Assembly (NCBI GenBank): GCA_018267615.1
Contig: JAFDYD010000018.1
Location: forward strand, 1-64,000
Source of the DNA: Bacteroidota bacterium
Lineage (GTDB): Bacteria > Bacteroidota > Bacteroidia > Chitinophagales > Chitinophagaceae
Length of the DNA: 64,000 nucleotides
Reading direction: 5' to 3'
Positions 44,252-54,078 of the stretch are shown here, piece by piece. The number at the start of each line of letters is the position of its first letter. Position 1 is the first letter of the stretch. The notes under the pieces were generated by a model that worked only from the letters and a program-made list of their open reading frames with translations, did no database searches and was not told the origin of the DNA. A program made the translations under genes and the position numbers.

Positions 44252-46206
44252 CAGATGGCTGTTTCCAGTTCATAATATACCTCTTCAGTAACAGGATATT
44301 TTTCAACCGGCTTGGTTGAAAAATCAATTTGTATAAGTAAGCCTCCCTTATTTTGAATTTTTAATTTTCCGTTAAGTTGTCTTGTTAATCCTTTTATCAG
44401 GCGTATACCCATAGAATTGCTTGTGCCTAAATCAACATGTTCAGGAATGCCTTTTCCATTATCATTAATGTGAAGTACAATATGCCGCCCATTTTGTTTT
44501 TTTAAAGAGACGGCCACCATATTATTTTTATTTTGCGCAAATGCATGTTTAATAGCATTTGTTAATGCTTCATTAAGGATCAGTCCAACTGGTATTGCCT
44601 GCGCCAAATCGAATTCTATCTCATCAATGTCCATTTTAAAAATAATATTCTGTGTGCTTCCTGAACTCCCTTCCAGGTAGCTTACAAGCTCCTCAATGTA
44701 TGAACGCATCTCTACAACTGCGGTGCTATCACTCTGGTAAAGGCGTTGGTGAAGCAGCGATATGGATTGCATGCGTTGCATGCTTTCGCTGATGGCCTGG
44801 ATGGCATCATCGCTGTGCACATATTTTAGCTGCGTATTTAACAGGCTTATCACAATTTGCAAATTATTTTTCACCCGGTGATGTATCTCTTTCATCAGCC
44901 ATTCCTTTTCTTCCAACAGCTTTTGCAGCGATTGATTTTTTTCTTTTAATTCAAGATTGCTCTTTTTTCGAATCTTGTTTTGATTATAAAATAAACCTAC
45001 AATAACAAGCAGTAACAATAATCCTGCAAATGTGATATTTCTCAACAGCGTTGAATTTTTTAATTCAAGCTGATGTTTATTATTAATATAGTTCAACTCT
45101 TTGATCTTTGCATTCGATTTGCTAAGTTCATATTCTGCTTTAAGCGATTCGATATTCTGAGTTACTTTTCTATAGAAAAAACTATCCAGCAACATATATT
45201 GCCTGTCCTTCGCAGCAAATGCTTCCCGGTAATTTCCTTGTGCTTTATATAACTCGGAAAGTTTTTGCAGATAACGAATTTCCTGTCGAGGTACTTTTTT
45301 CTCCTGCGCCAGCGACACTGCCTGCTTCAGATAAAATATTGCCGTCGCAGGATTTTTTTTCATATACGTTTTTGATAGGGCAAGAAGAGACTGCAATTCG
45401 CGTAAGTAGTTGCCGATTTTTCTTGAACGATTCAGTGCATCTTTTTGCAGCGATATTGCTTTTTTTTCAAGCCCCTCTTTGGTATATAGCCCTGCAAGGT
45501 TGTTCAGCATATTAATATATAGTCCCTGGTATTCCGGTTTTTCACTCAACTGCAATCCCTTTTGCAGATAAGATTCTGCCTGCTTAAAGTCGTTGTTGTG
45601 CGTATAGATTATACCAAAATGGTCATAGATATTCAGGCTTATATTTGAAAGTGGCAGCTGTTGGTTGTATTTTTCTGCTACCAGCAAATATTGCAATGCG
45701 GCAGCGAAATTATTTTGGTCGAGATACGCCCACGAAATATTATAATTTGCTTCCATCATTCCATATTTATCGGCTGACTCTTCCGCAATTTTTAAAGCAT
45801 CCAGGAAATTTCCGATCGCCTTATCATAATTACCATTACGCAGCTCTACTACGCCGATGCGTATCAGCGAACCTGCGATACCTTTTTTTTCATTCAACGA
45901 CCTGAATATATCCAATGACACGCGATATTTTTTTTCAGAGCTATCAAAGTTTCCATTGTTATCATCAATCATTCCTTGCTGAAGAAGAATAGAAGCCATG
46001 CCATTGCTATCTTTTTTCTGCCTCGCAAATTCCATTGCCAGCATTGCATAGTAGGAGGCGGAATCCGGGTCAAGGTAGCGGTAGTGTTTAATAACGGCTT
46101 CATAATCTTTAACCGAAGAAAATTTCTTTTCTACATGTTGGCTATATACACGCGCCGAAAAAAAAACAAGTACTACTATAGCAATTTTTTTATTGATGGT
46201 CGTCAT
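44251..46206 (-). CDS. TPR-repeat sensor histidine kinase (HisKA_2 type)
   Basis: A 651-residue kinase: signal peptide (about 1-22), periplasmic TPR repeats (about 40-330), one transmembrane helix (about 383-403, LLRNITFAGLLLLLVIVGLF), HisKA_2 with KEIHHRVKNNLQIVISLL (H442/H443) and a HATPase domain (about 530-635, NEALTNAIKHAF, DNGKGIPEH). It starts 17 bases inside the end of the sigma-54 regulator gene and its stop overlaps the start of the next receiver gene, so it is embedded in one operon. The C-terminus extends about 20 residues past the ATPase fold. Confidence 0.93.
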   Translation of the reverse strand: MTTINKKIAIVVLVFFSARVYSQHVEKKFSSVKDYEAVIKHYRYLDPDSASYYAMLAMEFARQKKDSNGMASILLQQGMIDDNNGNFDSSEKKYRVSLDIFRSLNEKKGIAGSLIRIGVVELRNGNYDKAIGNFLDALKIAEESADKYGMMEANYNISWAYLDQNNFAAALQYLLVAEKYNQQLPLSNISLNIYDHFGIIYTHNNDFKQAESYLQKGLQLSEKPEYQGLYINMLNNLAGLYTKEGLEKKAISLQKDALNRSRKIGNYLRELQSLLALSKTYMKKNPATAIFYLKQAVSLAQEKKVPRQEIRYLQKLSELYKAQGNYREAFAAKDRQYMLLDSFFYRKVTQNIESLKAEYELSKSNAKIKELNYINNKHQLELKNSTLLRNITFAGLLLLLVIVGLFYNQNKIRKKSNLELKEKNQSLQKLLEEKEWLMKEIHHRVKNNLQIVISLLNTQLKYVHSDDAIQAISESMQRMQSISLLHQRLYQSDSTAVVEMRSYIEELVSYLEGSSGSTQNIIFKMDIDEIEFDLAQAIPVGLILNEALTNAIKHAFAQNKNNMVAVSLKKQNGRHIVLHINDNGKGIPEHVDLGTSNSMGIRLIKGLTRQLNGKLKIQNKGGLLIQIDFSTKPVEKYPVTEEVYYELETAI

Positions 46207-48178
46207 AATTTGTGCTATGTGTTTTTTTAATCCCCAGTTTTTCCATTCGTGATTCCAACGTAGTAGGTTTTAGTTTAAGGATCTCCGCTGCGCCCCCGGC
46301 ACCACGTATGCGGCCATTTGTTTTTTTAAGGATGGAAAGAATATAATTCCGTTCTGTGGACAGCTGGTTCTCTTTTATTTCTTCAAGCGTTGAGGGAGGT
46401 GAATCCGAAAATGTTTGCGTAACGTTTGCGCCGGGTAAATTTAACAACGGGCGCCCCCATTGTAATTGGCTTTTCCCATCATTAAGAACAAAGGCCTGTT
46501 CAACGATATTTTCCATTTCACGGATATTTCCAGGCCAATGATATTGCATCAATTCTTCCATAGCAGAAGGTTTGATACCGAAAAATGGTTTGCCTGTTTT
46601 TTTTGAGAATTTATGTGCAAAAAAATTGGCAAGCAAAGGAATATCATCTTTGCGTTCACGAAGTGGCGGAAGCGTTATTGGAAAAACATTCAACCGGTAA
46701 TACAGATCAAGCCTGAATTTTCCATTCGCAATTTCTTTTTCCAGATTCCTGTTCGTAGCGGCAATGATACGAACATCAATTTTTATCGTTTGTTTTCCGC
46801 CAATACGCTCAATTTCTTTTTCCTGCAATACACGAAGCAATTTTGTTTGCATTTCCAATGGCATCTCTCCAATCTCATCTAAAAAAATAGAACCACCGTG
46901 TGCAAGTTCAAATTTGCCAATGCGTTTATCGAGGGCGCCGGTAAACGATCCTTTCTCATGCCCGAATAATTCGCTTTCGATTAAATTCGGTGGCAATGCC
47001 GCGCAATTTACTTTCACCAATAATTTATCTTTTCTTGGCGATAACTCATGGATCGCCCTCGCAACAAGTTCTTTACCCGTTCCGCTTTCTCCCAGCAATA
47101 ATACAGAAGTGTTTAACGGCGCGACCTGTGAGACCTGATCGAATACATGCAGAATGGAATGGCTTGAACCAACAATTTCTTCGAAATTGGAATTGGTTTT
47201 TACTTCTTCCTGTAAATAAATTTTTTCCTGTTTTAATTGCTCGCTCAGTTTTTTAATTTCATGAAAAGCAAGCAGCCTGTCGATTGTTGCGCCGAGTGAA
47301 GGTTGAAGCCTGAATAACAATTGAAGGTGCTCCGTCGTATATGCATCGCTTCGCCTACTATGAAATGAAAAAACAAAAATACCTTCCCTTGTCATCTTCA
47401 GCGGCATTACCAAATTGCTGTGCAATTGAAATTTTTTTGCAATGGCTTTTTTCAATGGCGCTTTAATACAAAGCTTCTCATACTCATCCCCATTATATAC
47501 TTTGGCACCGTCTTCCAAAACGCCTTCCCGCATTCGGTTAAATGTATCCTGTGTTATACCGAGCAGCGAACAAAGATCGGGGATCCGTATAGTTTGATAT
47601 TCATCATAGCCAAGCCTGAAAAAAGCGCAGGCACCCATTTGCTCTTCGCCTGTTTGTTGCAGTCCAAGAATTACAAAATCAAAAGGGACCGCCTGTTGTA
47701 AAACTGATGCCATCTTAAGCAAACGTTGCTCCCACGAAATAGTATCCACCATGATATTTGTAAGTGAAAGTTGAAGAGACTGCTCTTTCCGGAGTTTTGC
47801 TTCGAGACTATGAGCGTGGCGGTAATGTGCAATATCCAATGCCACGAGTACATCTTTTTCACGAAACGGTTTCACTAAAAAACCATAAGGCTGTGTTGCG
47901 CGTGCGGCTTGCAGGACTGATTCATTATTGTTGGCCGACAAATAAACAAATGCGATATTTTTTTCCGTGAGATGCGCGGCAAGGTCGATCCCTGTTTTAT
48001 CTCCCTTCAGGTAGATATCCAATAACACAATACTTGGATTGAATTTTTCAATCATCAACATTGCTTCGGAAAACGAATCTGCGATACCGCAAACATGATA
48101 ACCCGATTTTTGCAACATCAGCCGCAGATCATTGGCGACCACAAATTCATCTTCAACGATCAGGAGTTTATTTTCCAT
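46190..48178 (-). CDS. Sigma-54-dependent response regulator (receiver, GAF, AAA+, Fis HTH)
   Basis: A 662-residue activator. Receiver (about 1-120; D54, KPF at about 104); GAF-like region (about 140-310); AAA+ domain (about 335-570) with Walker A GESGTGKE, the sigma-54 contact loop as GSFTGA (a common variant of GAFTGA), Walker B GGSIFLDEIGEM and the arginine-finger region; C-terminal Fis-type helix-turn-helix (about 610-650, GAAEILKLKPTTLESRMEKLG). It hydrolyses ATP to open sigma-54 promoters when phosphorylated. It lies between two kinase genes, 28 bases after one and overlapping the next. No obvious sigma-54 promoter was found in the window, so its targets may lie elsewhere. Confidence 0.94.
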   Translation of the reverse strand: MENKLLIVEDEFVVANDLRLMLQKSGYHVCGIADSFSEAMLMIEKFNPSIVLLDIYLKGDKTGIDLAAHLTEKNIAFVYLSANNNESVLQAARATQPYGFLVKPFREKDVLVALDIAHYRHAHSLEAKLRKEQSLQLSLTNIMVDTISWEQRLLKMASVLQQAVPFDFVILGLQQTGEEQMGACAFFRLGYDEYQTIRIPDLCSLLGITQDTFNRMREGVLEDGAKVYNGDEYEKLCIKAPLKKAIAKKFQLHSNLVMPLKMTREGIFVFSFHSRRSDAYTTEHLQLLFRLQPSLGATIDRLLAFHEIKKLSEQLKQEKIYLQEEVKTNSNFEEIVGSSHSILHVFDQVSQVAPLNTSVLLLGESGTGKELVARAIHELSPRKDKLLVKVNCAALPPNLIESELFGHEKGSFTGALDKRIGKFELAHGGSIFLDEIGEMPLEMQTKLLRVLQEKEIERIGGKQTIKIDVRIIAATNRNLEKEIANGKFRLDLYYRLNVFPITLPPLRERKDDIPLLANFFAHKFSKKTGKPFFGIKPSAMEELMQYHWPGNIREMENIVEQAFVLNDGKSQLQWGRPLLNLPGANVTQTFSDSPPSTLEEIKENQLSTERNYILSILKKTNGRIRGAGGAAEILKLKPTTLESRMEKLGIKKTHSTNYDDHQ

Positions 48179-48206
48179 AACCTAAAAGAGTTTATTGATT
48201 CACAAA

Positions 48207-50492
48207 TTAGTCATTCTTGAAAGTAATATTAAAGGATGCACCTCCGTCATTTTCATATTCCAACTTGCCTTCAATTTGTCTTGTCAAACCTTCTATGAGT
48301 AAAATGCCCATCGAATTTCTTTCGCCATCGAAAAAATGTCCCGGCAAACCTTTGCCGTTATCTTTTATGTTAAGCATTATCTCATCATTTTCTTTTTTCT
48401 TCATTCGAACCAGCACAGTTGCTCCCTCTACATGAGCGAATGCATGTTTAATTGCATTGGTGATAATTTCATTTAAGATTAATCCGATAGGTACAGCCCG
48501 CATGATATTCAGGTACACATCGTCGATATCCAATTCAAAATTGATAGCTGATGCGCTATCAAAACTTGTACTCAAATGCTCCGCTAGCTCGGGAATATAG
48601 CTTTTCATGCTGACCGACATCGCGTTTTCAGACTCATACAACTTAACATGCACCAGCGAGACAGCTTGCATCCGGTGACGGCTTTCTGAAATAGCAGCAA
48701 TAGCTTCTTTTGTTTTTAAATAATTCGATTGTGTATTCAATAAACTGATTACGATCTGCAAATTGTTTTTTACGCGGTGATGAATTTCTTTAATCAGCCA
48801 TTCTTTTTCGTCAAGCAACTTGTTTTTGTCTTCAATATTCTTTTCAAGTTCATTGTTTTTCAGGTTTATTTCTTCCTGTTTCTTGCTCAACTCGGTGTTT
48901 GCTCTGTGTTTGATCTGATACCTGCTGAAAAAAACAAGCGCCAGTATCATGAGCATAATTGCGCCGGCAATTGTTGCGTTGCGAATTATTTTACCCTGTT
49001 GAATGGCCACCGCCTGGAGCTCGCTTTGCTTGGTAAGCAGTTGCAGTTCTTTTTCCTTTTGTTTAGTACCATATTGAATTTCCAGTTCGGATACCTGGTT
49101 GCTTTTGGCCTCGCTGAACATGGAGTCAGTTACTATTTTATAAGCCTGGTAATGCGCGATGGCGGATGCGTAATTGCCCTGGATTGAATCTACTTTAAAC
49201 AATTGCAGTTGTACGTCGCGGATAGCCGGCAAAGAATTCGTAAGCTCAGATAATGTGAGCGTCTGCTGAAAAAAATCTTTTGCCTTTTCCAGGTTTCCCT
49301 GTCGCAAATAGAACATGCCAACATCAAAATATATAGGTATTTTCTTCTCGAAAGAAGCGCCCTGGTTATTTACAAATCCAAGTTCAATTAGATAATATTT
49401 CTCAGCAAGCGCCGGTTGCCCGGTTTGATAATAACATTCCGCTAGCGTATTTATAACATCACGGTTCAATACTTTATCGTCCTTCGCACCGCTAGGATAT
49501 TTTTTTACCACATCAAGCATCAACGTCAAAGCCTGTTGGTATTTTTTTTGAGGCATCAATCCTTCCTGGCATATAATGGAATTGATATGAATGATCATGG
49601 AAGTATCGCACTGCAATTCAAACATTCGCAATGATTGCTTCAAAAAATTTGTTCCTTTATCTAATTCATGGATGTTGTATGTTATTCTGCCGAGCCTGTA
49701 AAAATAAAGCCCAAAGTCTACCGTGTCATTAATGCTGATCGAATAATTCAGTGATTGCAATGCAGCACTTATTGCATTATTGAACCTTCCGGTTATCGCA
49801 TAACAGTGCGCGAGCAAATCGCTCGTTTTGTGCCTTGAACTATCGTTGATCTTTTCCTGGAATTTGTAGAGTTCCGTCAATTCATGCTCTGCCAGGGAAG
49901 TTTGACCATCTTTAATGTAGATGAATGCAATTGCCCTTCGTAAAGAAGCCTGGGCTAAGGTATTATTTACAGATATAAAATATGCCAGTGCATTTTTATA
50001 ATAAGAAGAATCAGCAACAAAAATATCTTTTGAGTGAGTGCGAAATTGCCAGGAACCACTTTGAAAATAAAAAGCAGCTGCTGTATAGTATGGCTTTGAT
50101 GTTTTGTAAAATTTCATTGCTTGGTCGTATACACGCAAGGCAATGCTGTCCTCCCCCTGCAAATTCAATAACCTGCTTTTGATAAGCAGGTACATATTTT
50201 GACCATGGAGATACCCGATCTTTTCGCTGGATTTTCTTATTGATTCAAGAACATCTTCAATTATTTTCAATTTCGCCGGGTTGCGGCCATAGAAATAATC
50301 AAGCATGGCAATGCGGCTAATAGATATGATCGAATTCACTTTATTTGTATCCGGATTCGTCATCACATCTTGTGTAACCGTCTTCCAATCTTCTGGCAGA
50401 TAATGGAATTGGGCTTGCAACTCTAGGCCATTAACAGCTAAAATCGAAACAATAAACAGCAAGCTTAACCCGGAATAAAATAGTTTCCTCAT
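48207..50492 (-). CDS. TPR-repeat sensor histidine kinase (HisKA_2 type)
   Basis: A 761-residue kinase: signal peptide (about 1-27, LLFIVSILAVNGLELQAQ), periplasmic TPR repeats (about 100-470), transmembrane helix (about 503-523, ATIAGAIMLMILALVFFS), coiled coil (about 530-560), HisKA_2 with KEIHHRVKNNLQIVISLL (H571/H572) and HATPase (about 655-760, NEIITNAIKHAF, DNGKGLPGHF). It is first in the operon kinase, sigma-54 regulator, kinase, receiver. Probably phosphorylates the regulator gene product 28 bases downstream. Confidence 0.93.
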   Translation of the reverse strand: MRKLFYSGLSLLFIVSILAVNGLELQAQFHYLPEDWKTVTQDVMTNPDTNKVNSIISISRIAMLDYFYGRNPAKLKIIEDVLESIRKSSEKIGYLHGQNMYLLIKSRLLNLQGEDSIALRVYDQAMKFYKTSKPYYTAAAFYFQSGSWQFRTHSKDIFVADSSYYKNALAYFISVNNTLAQASLRRAIAFIYIKDGQTSLAEHELTELYKFQEKINDSSRHKTSDLLAHCYAITGRFNNAISAALQSLNYSISINDTVDFGLYFYRLGRITYNIHELDKGTNFLKQSLRMFELQCDTSMIIHINSIICQEGLMPQKKYQQALTLMLDVVKKYPSGAKDDKVLNRDVINTLAECYYQTGQPALAEKYYLIELGFVNNQGASFEKKIPIYFDVGMFYLRQGNLEKAKDFFQQTLTLSELTNSLPAIRDVQLQLFKVDSIQGNYASAIAHYQAYKIVTDSMFSEAKSNQVSELEIQYGTKQKEKELQLLTKQSELQAVAIQQGKIIRNATIAGAIMLMILALVFFSRYQIKHRANTELSKKQEEINLKNNELEKNIEDKNKLLDEKEWLIKEIHHRVKNNLQIVISLLNTQSNYLKTKEAIAAISESRHRMQAVSLVHVKLYESENAMSVSMKSYIPELAEHLSTSFDSASAINFELDIDDVYLNIMRAVPIGLILNEIITNAIKHAFAHVEGATVLVRMKKKENDEIMLNIKDNGKGLPGHFFDGERNSMGILLIEGLTRQIEGKLEYENDGGASFNITFKND

Positions 50493-50660
50493 CAGAAAAT
50501 TCGCACCCTTCTTTTATTGATTAATTAATCAGCGAATATGCGCACAAAAAAAGTTCCAGAAAAAAGAATCAGGCCAGTAGCGGAACCACATGCGCAGTGC
50601 CTGGAAATTAGGGAATAAAAATTGGAGAAATCCGAAAATATCGGAGATACAGCGTAATAT

Positions 50661-50699
50661 CGTAAATACAAAATGCGGGAAGCATTTCCACTTCCCGCA
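50661..50699 (-). terminator. Rho-independent terminator of the SDR operon
   Basis: TGCGGGAAG (50674-50682) pairs perfectly with CTTCCCGCA (50691-50699), loop of 8. On the minus strand the stem is followed by TTTTGTATTT. It lies 24 bases after the SDR stop codon. Confidence 0.8.
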
Positions 50700-50722
50700 A
50701 AATAACCGCACCTAAAAACCAA

Positions 50723-51469
50723 CTACAATGACATACCTCCATCAACGATGATATCCGCACCTAACACAAATGGCGCTTCGTCGGACGCAAAAAAGGTAAC
50801 CAGCTTAGCAATCTCTTCGGGAGAACCAAAGCGGCCAATCGGTATCATGGATTTTGTTTTATTACGGTTGGCAATATCTTCTTCCGTGGTGGAACCTTTT
50901 TTTGTGTGTAACGGAGTATCTATTGGTCCCGGGCTGATTGCATTTACCCGGATTTTTCTTGGCATCAACTCCGCGGAAAGGTTTTTTGCCAGCGTTAATA
51001 CTGCGCCTTTTGTTGCGGCATATAAAGAAGCGGTCGGCCTTCCTATATGCGCATTCAGCGATGCATTCAAAATAATAGAGCTTCCATTTTTAAACAGCGG
51101 CAACAATTGTTGAATTGTAAAATACGCGCCTTTGAAATTGGTATTAAATACTTCGTCGAAAACTTCTTCGGTAACTTCTTCAATCGGAAAAAACCTGGAT
51201 ATGCCGGCGTTTACAAAAAGGATATCTATCGAAGGAAAAATCTCACTCACTTTTCGTTTTAGGGTATAGATCGACGTTAGATCCGCGGAATCAGCAATGA
51301 CTGCGTGAGCATTTTTTCCCAGTTCCTGTACTGACTTGTCCAATGCCTCTTTATTTCTCCCTGTAATGATAACGCTTGCGCCTTCTGCGATAAATTCTTT
51401 TGCCGTAGCCAGTCCAATACCGCTGTTTCCACCTGTTATTACTGCATTTTTATTAGTTAACCGGTTCAT
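50723..51469 (-). CDS. Short-chain dehydrogenase/reductase
   Basis: A 248-residue classical SDR. Cofactor motif TGGNSGIG (about 12-19), NNAG equivalent NAGIS (about 87-91), catalytic S137, Y150 and K154 (YAATK), and the C-terminal GADIIVDGG typical of the family. ITGRN at the end of the second strand gives Arg37, which tends to favour NADP. Last gene of the hydrolase, aldehyde dehydrogenase, SDR operon, 28 bases after the aldehyde dehydrogenase. Likely reduces a carbonyl or oxidises an alcohol; substrate unknown. Confidence 0.93.
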   Translation of the reverse strand: MNRLTNKNAVITGGNSGIGLATAKEFIAEGASVIITGRNKEALDKSVQELGKNAHAVIADSADLTSIYTLKRKVSEIFPSIDILFVNAGISRFFPIEEVTEEVFDEVFNTNFKGAYFTIQQLLPLFKNGSSIILNASLNAHIGRPTASLYAATKGAVLTLAKNLSAELMPRKIRVNAISPGPIDTPLHTKKGSTTEEDIANRNKTKSMIPIGRFGSPEEIAKLVTFFASDEAPFVLGADIIVDGGMSL

Positions 51470-51497
51470 AGTTTTCTTATTATTGTTATTGAATTAT

Positions 51498-52955
51498 TTA
51501 AAAGGGATATATTCTTTTTTGTGCTTGTACGCTTACCCATTGAACGGTTGTAAGTTCATCTAAAATAAAATCACCACCGAATCTTCCCGTTCCTGAATCT
51601 TTCTCACCGCCAAATGGCGAATGAATTTCATCGTTCGCGGTCTGGTCGTTGATGTGTACCATGCCAGTTTCAATCATTCTTGCTATTTGCATGCCATGAT
51701 AAACATCTTTGGTATGCAATGACCCACTTAACCCAAAACCAGTAGCATTTGCCAGGCGTATCGCATCTGCATCATCTTTAAATTTTATTAGCCCCACTGC
51801 AGGCCCGAATATTTCATTTTGAAATATCGGCATCGCTTCAGTAACGGATGACAATACCGTTGGTGCTAAAACATTTCCTTCGCGCGTATTGCCGGTTTCT
51901 ACCAACGCACCCATTTCAATGGAAAGCTTGATCTGATTTAATACCCGCTCGACAGCCTTGAGTTCTATCATCGGGCCAACGATGGTACTTTTATCCGCAG
52001 GGTTACCGGTTTTAAGTTGTTTTACACGTGCAACAAATTTTTCTTTGAATGAATCGTAAATTGATTCATGTATAAGTATCCTGTTTATAGAAATGCAAAG
52101 CTGCCCCTGGTGTAAGAATTTTCCAAATAAGGCGGCGTTCACAGCGTAGTCTACATCCGCGTCTTCAAGAACAATGTGCGCATTGTTCCCTCCCAATTCC
52201 AAAGCAGATTTCTTCAAGTGTTCCCCTGCAATTTTTCCGATTTGTCTGCCGACAGGTGTTGAACCCGTAAAAGAAATCATTTTCGCATAAGGGTGACCGG
52301 TAAAATAATCACCTATTATATCACTGTTCCCAACGACCACATTAAAAACACCTGCAGGAAAACCCGCTTCTTCAAACACTTTTGCGATGAAGGTGCCGCC
52401 GGTAACAAGCGATAGCGCCGAAGGTTTAACCACCAAGGTATTTCCCGCTCCCAGTGCCGGGGCGATCGTGCGCATGGAAAGATATAGGGGAAAATTCCAC
52501 GGGCTTATCAAACCGATCACACCTAACGGCTTCCTATACACGTAATTTTCTTTGCCATCAGTTGTTGATACCGTAGTACTGCCATGCATGCGTGTGGGGA
52601 ATGAAGAAGCTTCGACAAGAATATCATGGGCCTGCTGGATCTCAATAACTGATTTTATATATGTGCTTCCTGCTTCATCACAAAGCCATGCCGCTAATTC
52701 CTCCCGTCGATCTGCCAGGATACTTGCAGCTTTCAGTAAAAGATCCCTGCGATACAGCGGGTTGCTTTTTGCCCATTCAGGCGAAGAAGTTTTTGCCGCA
52801 TGAAATGCTTCATCCACTTCTGTTTTTCCTGCAGATGGCAATTCGTGAATTAACTTTCCCGAATAAGGATTGATGTTTGCAATCATGAACTTTTCACTTC
52901 CATCCTTCCATTTTCCATTAATAAACTGTTTGTTCAAATCCTGGTATGCCTTCAT
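51498..52955 (-). CDS. Aldehyde dehydrogenase (benzaldehyde/vanillin-type)
   Basis: A 485-residue NAD(P)-dependent aldehyde dehydrogenase with all catalytic residues: N154 (PWNFP), K177 (VVKPSA), E253 (LELGGNN) and nucleophile C287 (HQGQLC). KPSA in place of the usual KPSE, and the HQGQLC motif, are features of vanillin / benzaldehyde-type enzymes. Cytoplasmic. It lies 52 bases after the hydrolase lipoprotein gene and 28 before the SDR gene. Role: oxidation of an aldehyde to its acid, perhaps aromatic. Confidence 0.92.
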   Translation of the reverse strand: MKAYQDLNKQFINGKWKDGSEKFMIANINPYSGKLIHELPSAGKTEVDEAFHAAKTSSPEWAKSNPLYRRDLLLKAASILADRREELAAWLCDEAGSTYIKSVIEIQQAHDILVEASSFPTRMHGSTTVSTTDGKENYVYRKPLGVIGLISPWNFPLYLSMRTIAPALGAGNTLVVKPSALSLVTGGTFIAKVFEEAGFPAGVFNVVVGNSDIIGDYFTGHPYAKMISFTGSTPVGRQIGKIAGEHLKKSALELGGNNAHIVLEDADVDYAVNAALFGKFLHQGQLCISINRILIHESIYDSFKEKFVARVKQLKTGNPADKSTIVGPMIELKAVERVLNQIKLSIEMGALVETGNTREGNVLAPTVLSSVTEAMPIFQNEIFGPAVGLIKFKDDADAIRLANATGFGLSGSLHTKDVYHGMQIARMIETGMVHINDQTANDEIHSPFGGEKDSGTGRFGGDFILDELTTVQWVSVQAQKRIYPF

Positions 52956-53007
52956 TGTTTTAATCTTTTAGTGTTGGAGAATTTATTGCCTGCAGCTTTG
53001 CTGTTTT

Positions 53008-53817
53008 CTATTGTGTTATTTGCAATAACAATTTTGTCACATCATCCGGTTTTGACAGAAATGGCGAATGGCCAGTATTCACCGAATAGGTTTGCATTAT
53101 GTTCGCGGCTTGGGCCATTGCGTGTTGATTATTTATTCCAATAGCATGATCAAGCAAGGTGAATATGTAATACTTATTTACACTTCCAAAATTTCCGCTT
53201 GTTAAAACCGCCGGATTAGTAAATGGAATGGCGGGTTCAGCCCGGTAATTATCAAGCAACAATTGTTGCGTTGCGGACGATCCATCCTGACAAAAAATAT
53301 TGATAATGCTATCTTTCATCACATCCAGCAGTAATTGATCTTTTGAAGGCACCAATGCGGGGCCAAGCAATGATTGCTGGTCCGCGCCTGCCAGTTGCAG
53401 TAATGATTGGCCATTTGCAGGAACGAACGCGCCAATAAAAATCAGCTTTTCGATTTTACCCGGAATTGCTTCTGCGACTTCCGAAACCACCACCCCACCC
53501 ATACTATGTCCAACAAGAACAACCTTTCCGTTGATCTTATTAATCGCATCAATTACCTTATCGCGATATACGTCAATAGATACTAATGCGGGAGATGTTG
53601 TATCATCTCCATGTGCAGGTAATTCAACCAGCACTACATGCTGCCCCGCGTTTTCTAATTCTGTTCTCACTGTATTCCATACATACGGAGCTTGCCATGC
53701 GCCATGTACCAAGACAAAAGTTTTTGATTTGATAGGAAAGTTATTCCGCTGGTTACATCCTGCCAAGGACACTACACTTAGTATAGTCATTAACTTAATT
53801 AAAACTGTCTTTTTCAT
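53008..53817 (-). CDS. Alpha/beta hydrolase lipoprotein
   Basis: A 269-residue lipoprotein from the ATG at 53817, which gives a clean signal MKKTVLIKLMTILSVVSLAGC (lipidated C21); a TTG at 53850 would only add an unlikely leader. The fold has VLVHGAWQAPYVW, ELPAHGDD and nucleophile S105 in GHSMGG, with the catalytic His in NTGHSPFLSKP near the C-terminus. It belongs to the esterase/AB-hydrolase-6 type and resembles salicylate-esterase-like proteins. Anchored outside the inner membrane. First gene of the operon with aldehyde dehydrogenase and SDR. Confidence 0.9.
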   Translation of the reverse strand: MKKTVLIKLMTILSVVSLAGCNQRNNFPIKSKTFVLVHGAWQAPYVWNTVRTELENAGQHVVLVELPAHGDDTTSPALVSIDVYRDKVIDAINKINGKVVLVGHSMGGVVVSEVAEAIPGKIEKLIFIGAFVPANGQSLLQLAGADQQSLLGPALVPSKDQLLLDVMKDSIINIFCQDGSSATQQLLLDNYRAEPAIPFTNPAVLTSGNFGSVNKYYIFTLLDHAIGINNQHAMAQAANIMQTYSVNTGHSPFLSKPDDVTKLLLQITQ

Positions 53818-54078
53818 AATTAAAAATTTAATTGTACAAATTTGTTGCAAGGTTATTCTTAAGTCAATTGACGTTTCATTGCTTTTGTTGTCTGAAATAT
53901 CGGATCAAAAGAAAAAATGTTTTTTCATCATCACTCAATCCCGCCCGTTCTGTTCAAACTATGTTTTATACAAGCAATCCTATTATTTATCAATTGACAT
54001 CTGTTTTAATTACAATGAAATTTGCTGTGCAGATAATTGTAGTCTCAACAATCATTTAATAAAATCAAAAAATAATTT

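Noticed and set aside
53818..53850. TTG start for the hydrolase lipoprotein
   Set aside because: It adds 11 residues before a perfect lipoprotein signal that begins at the ATG 53817.
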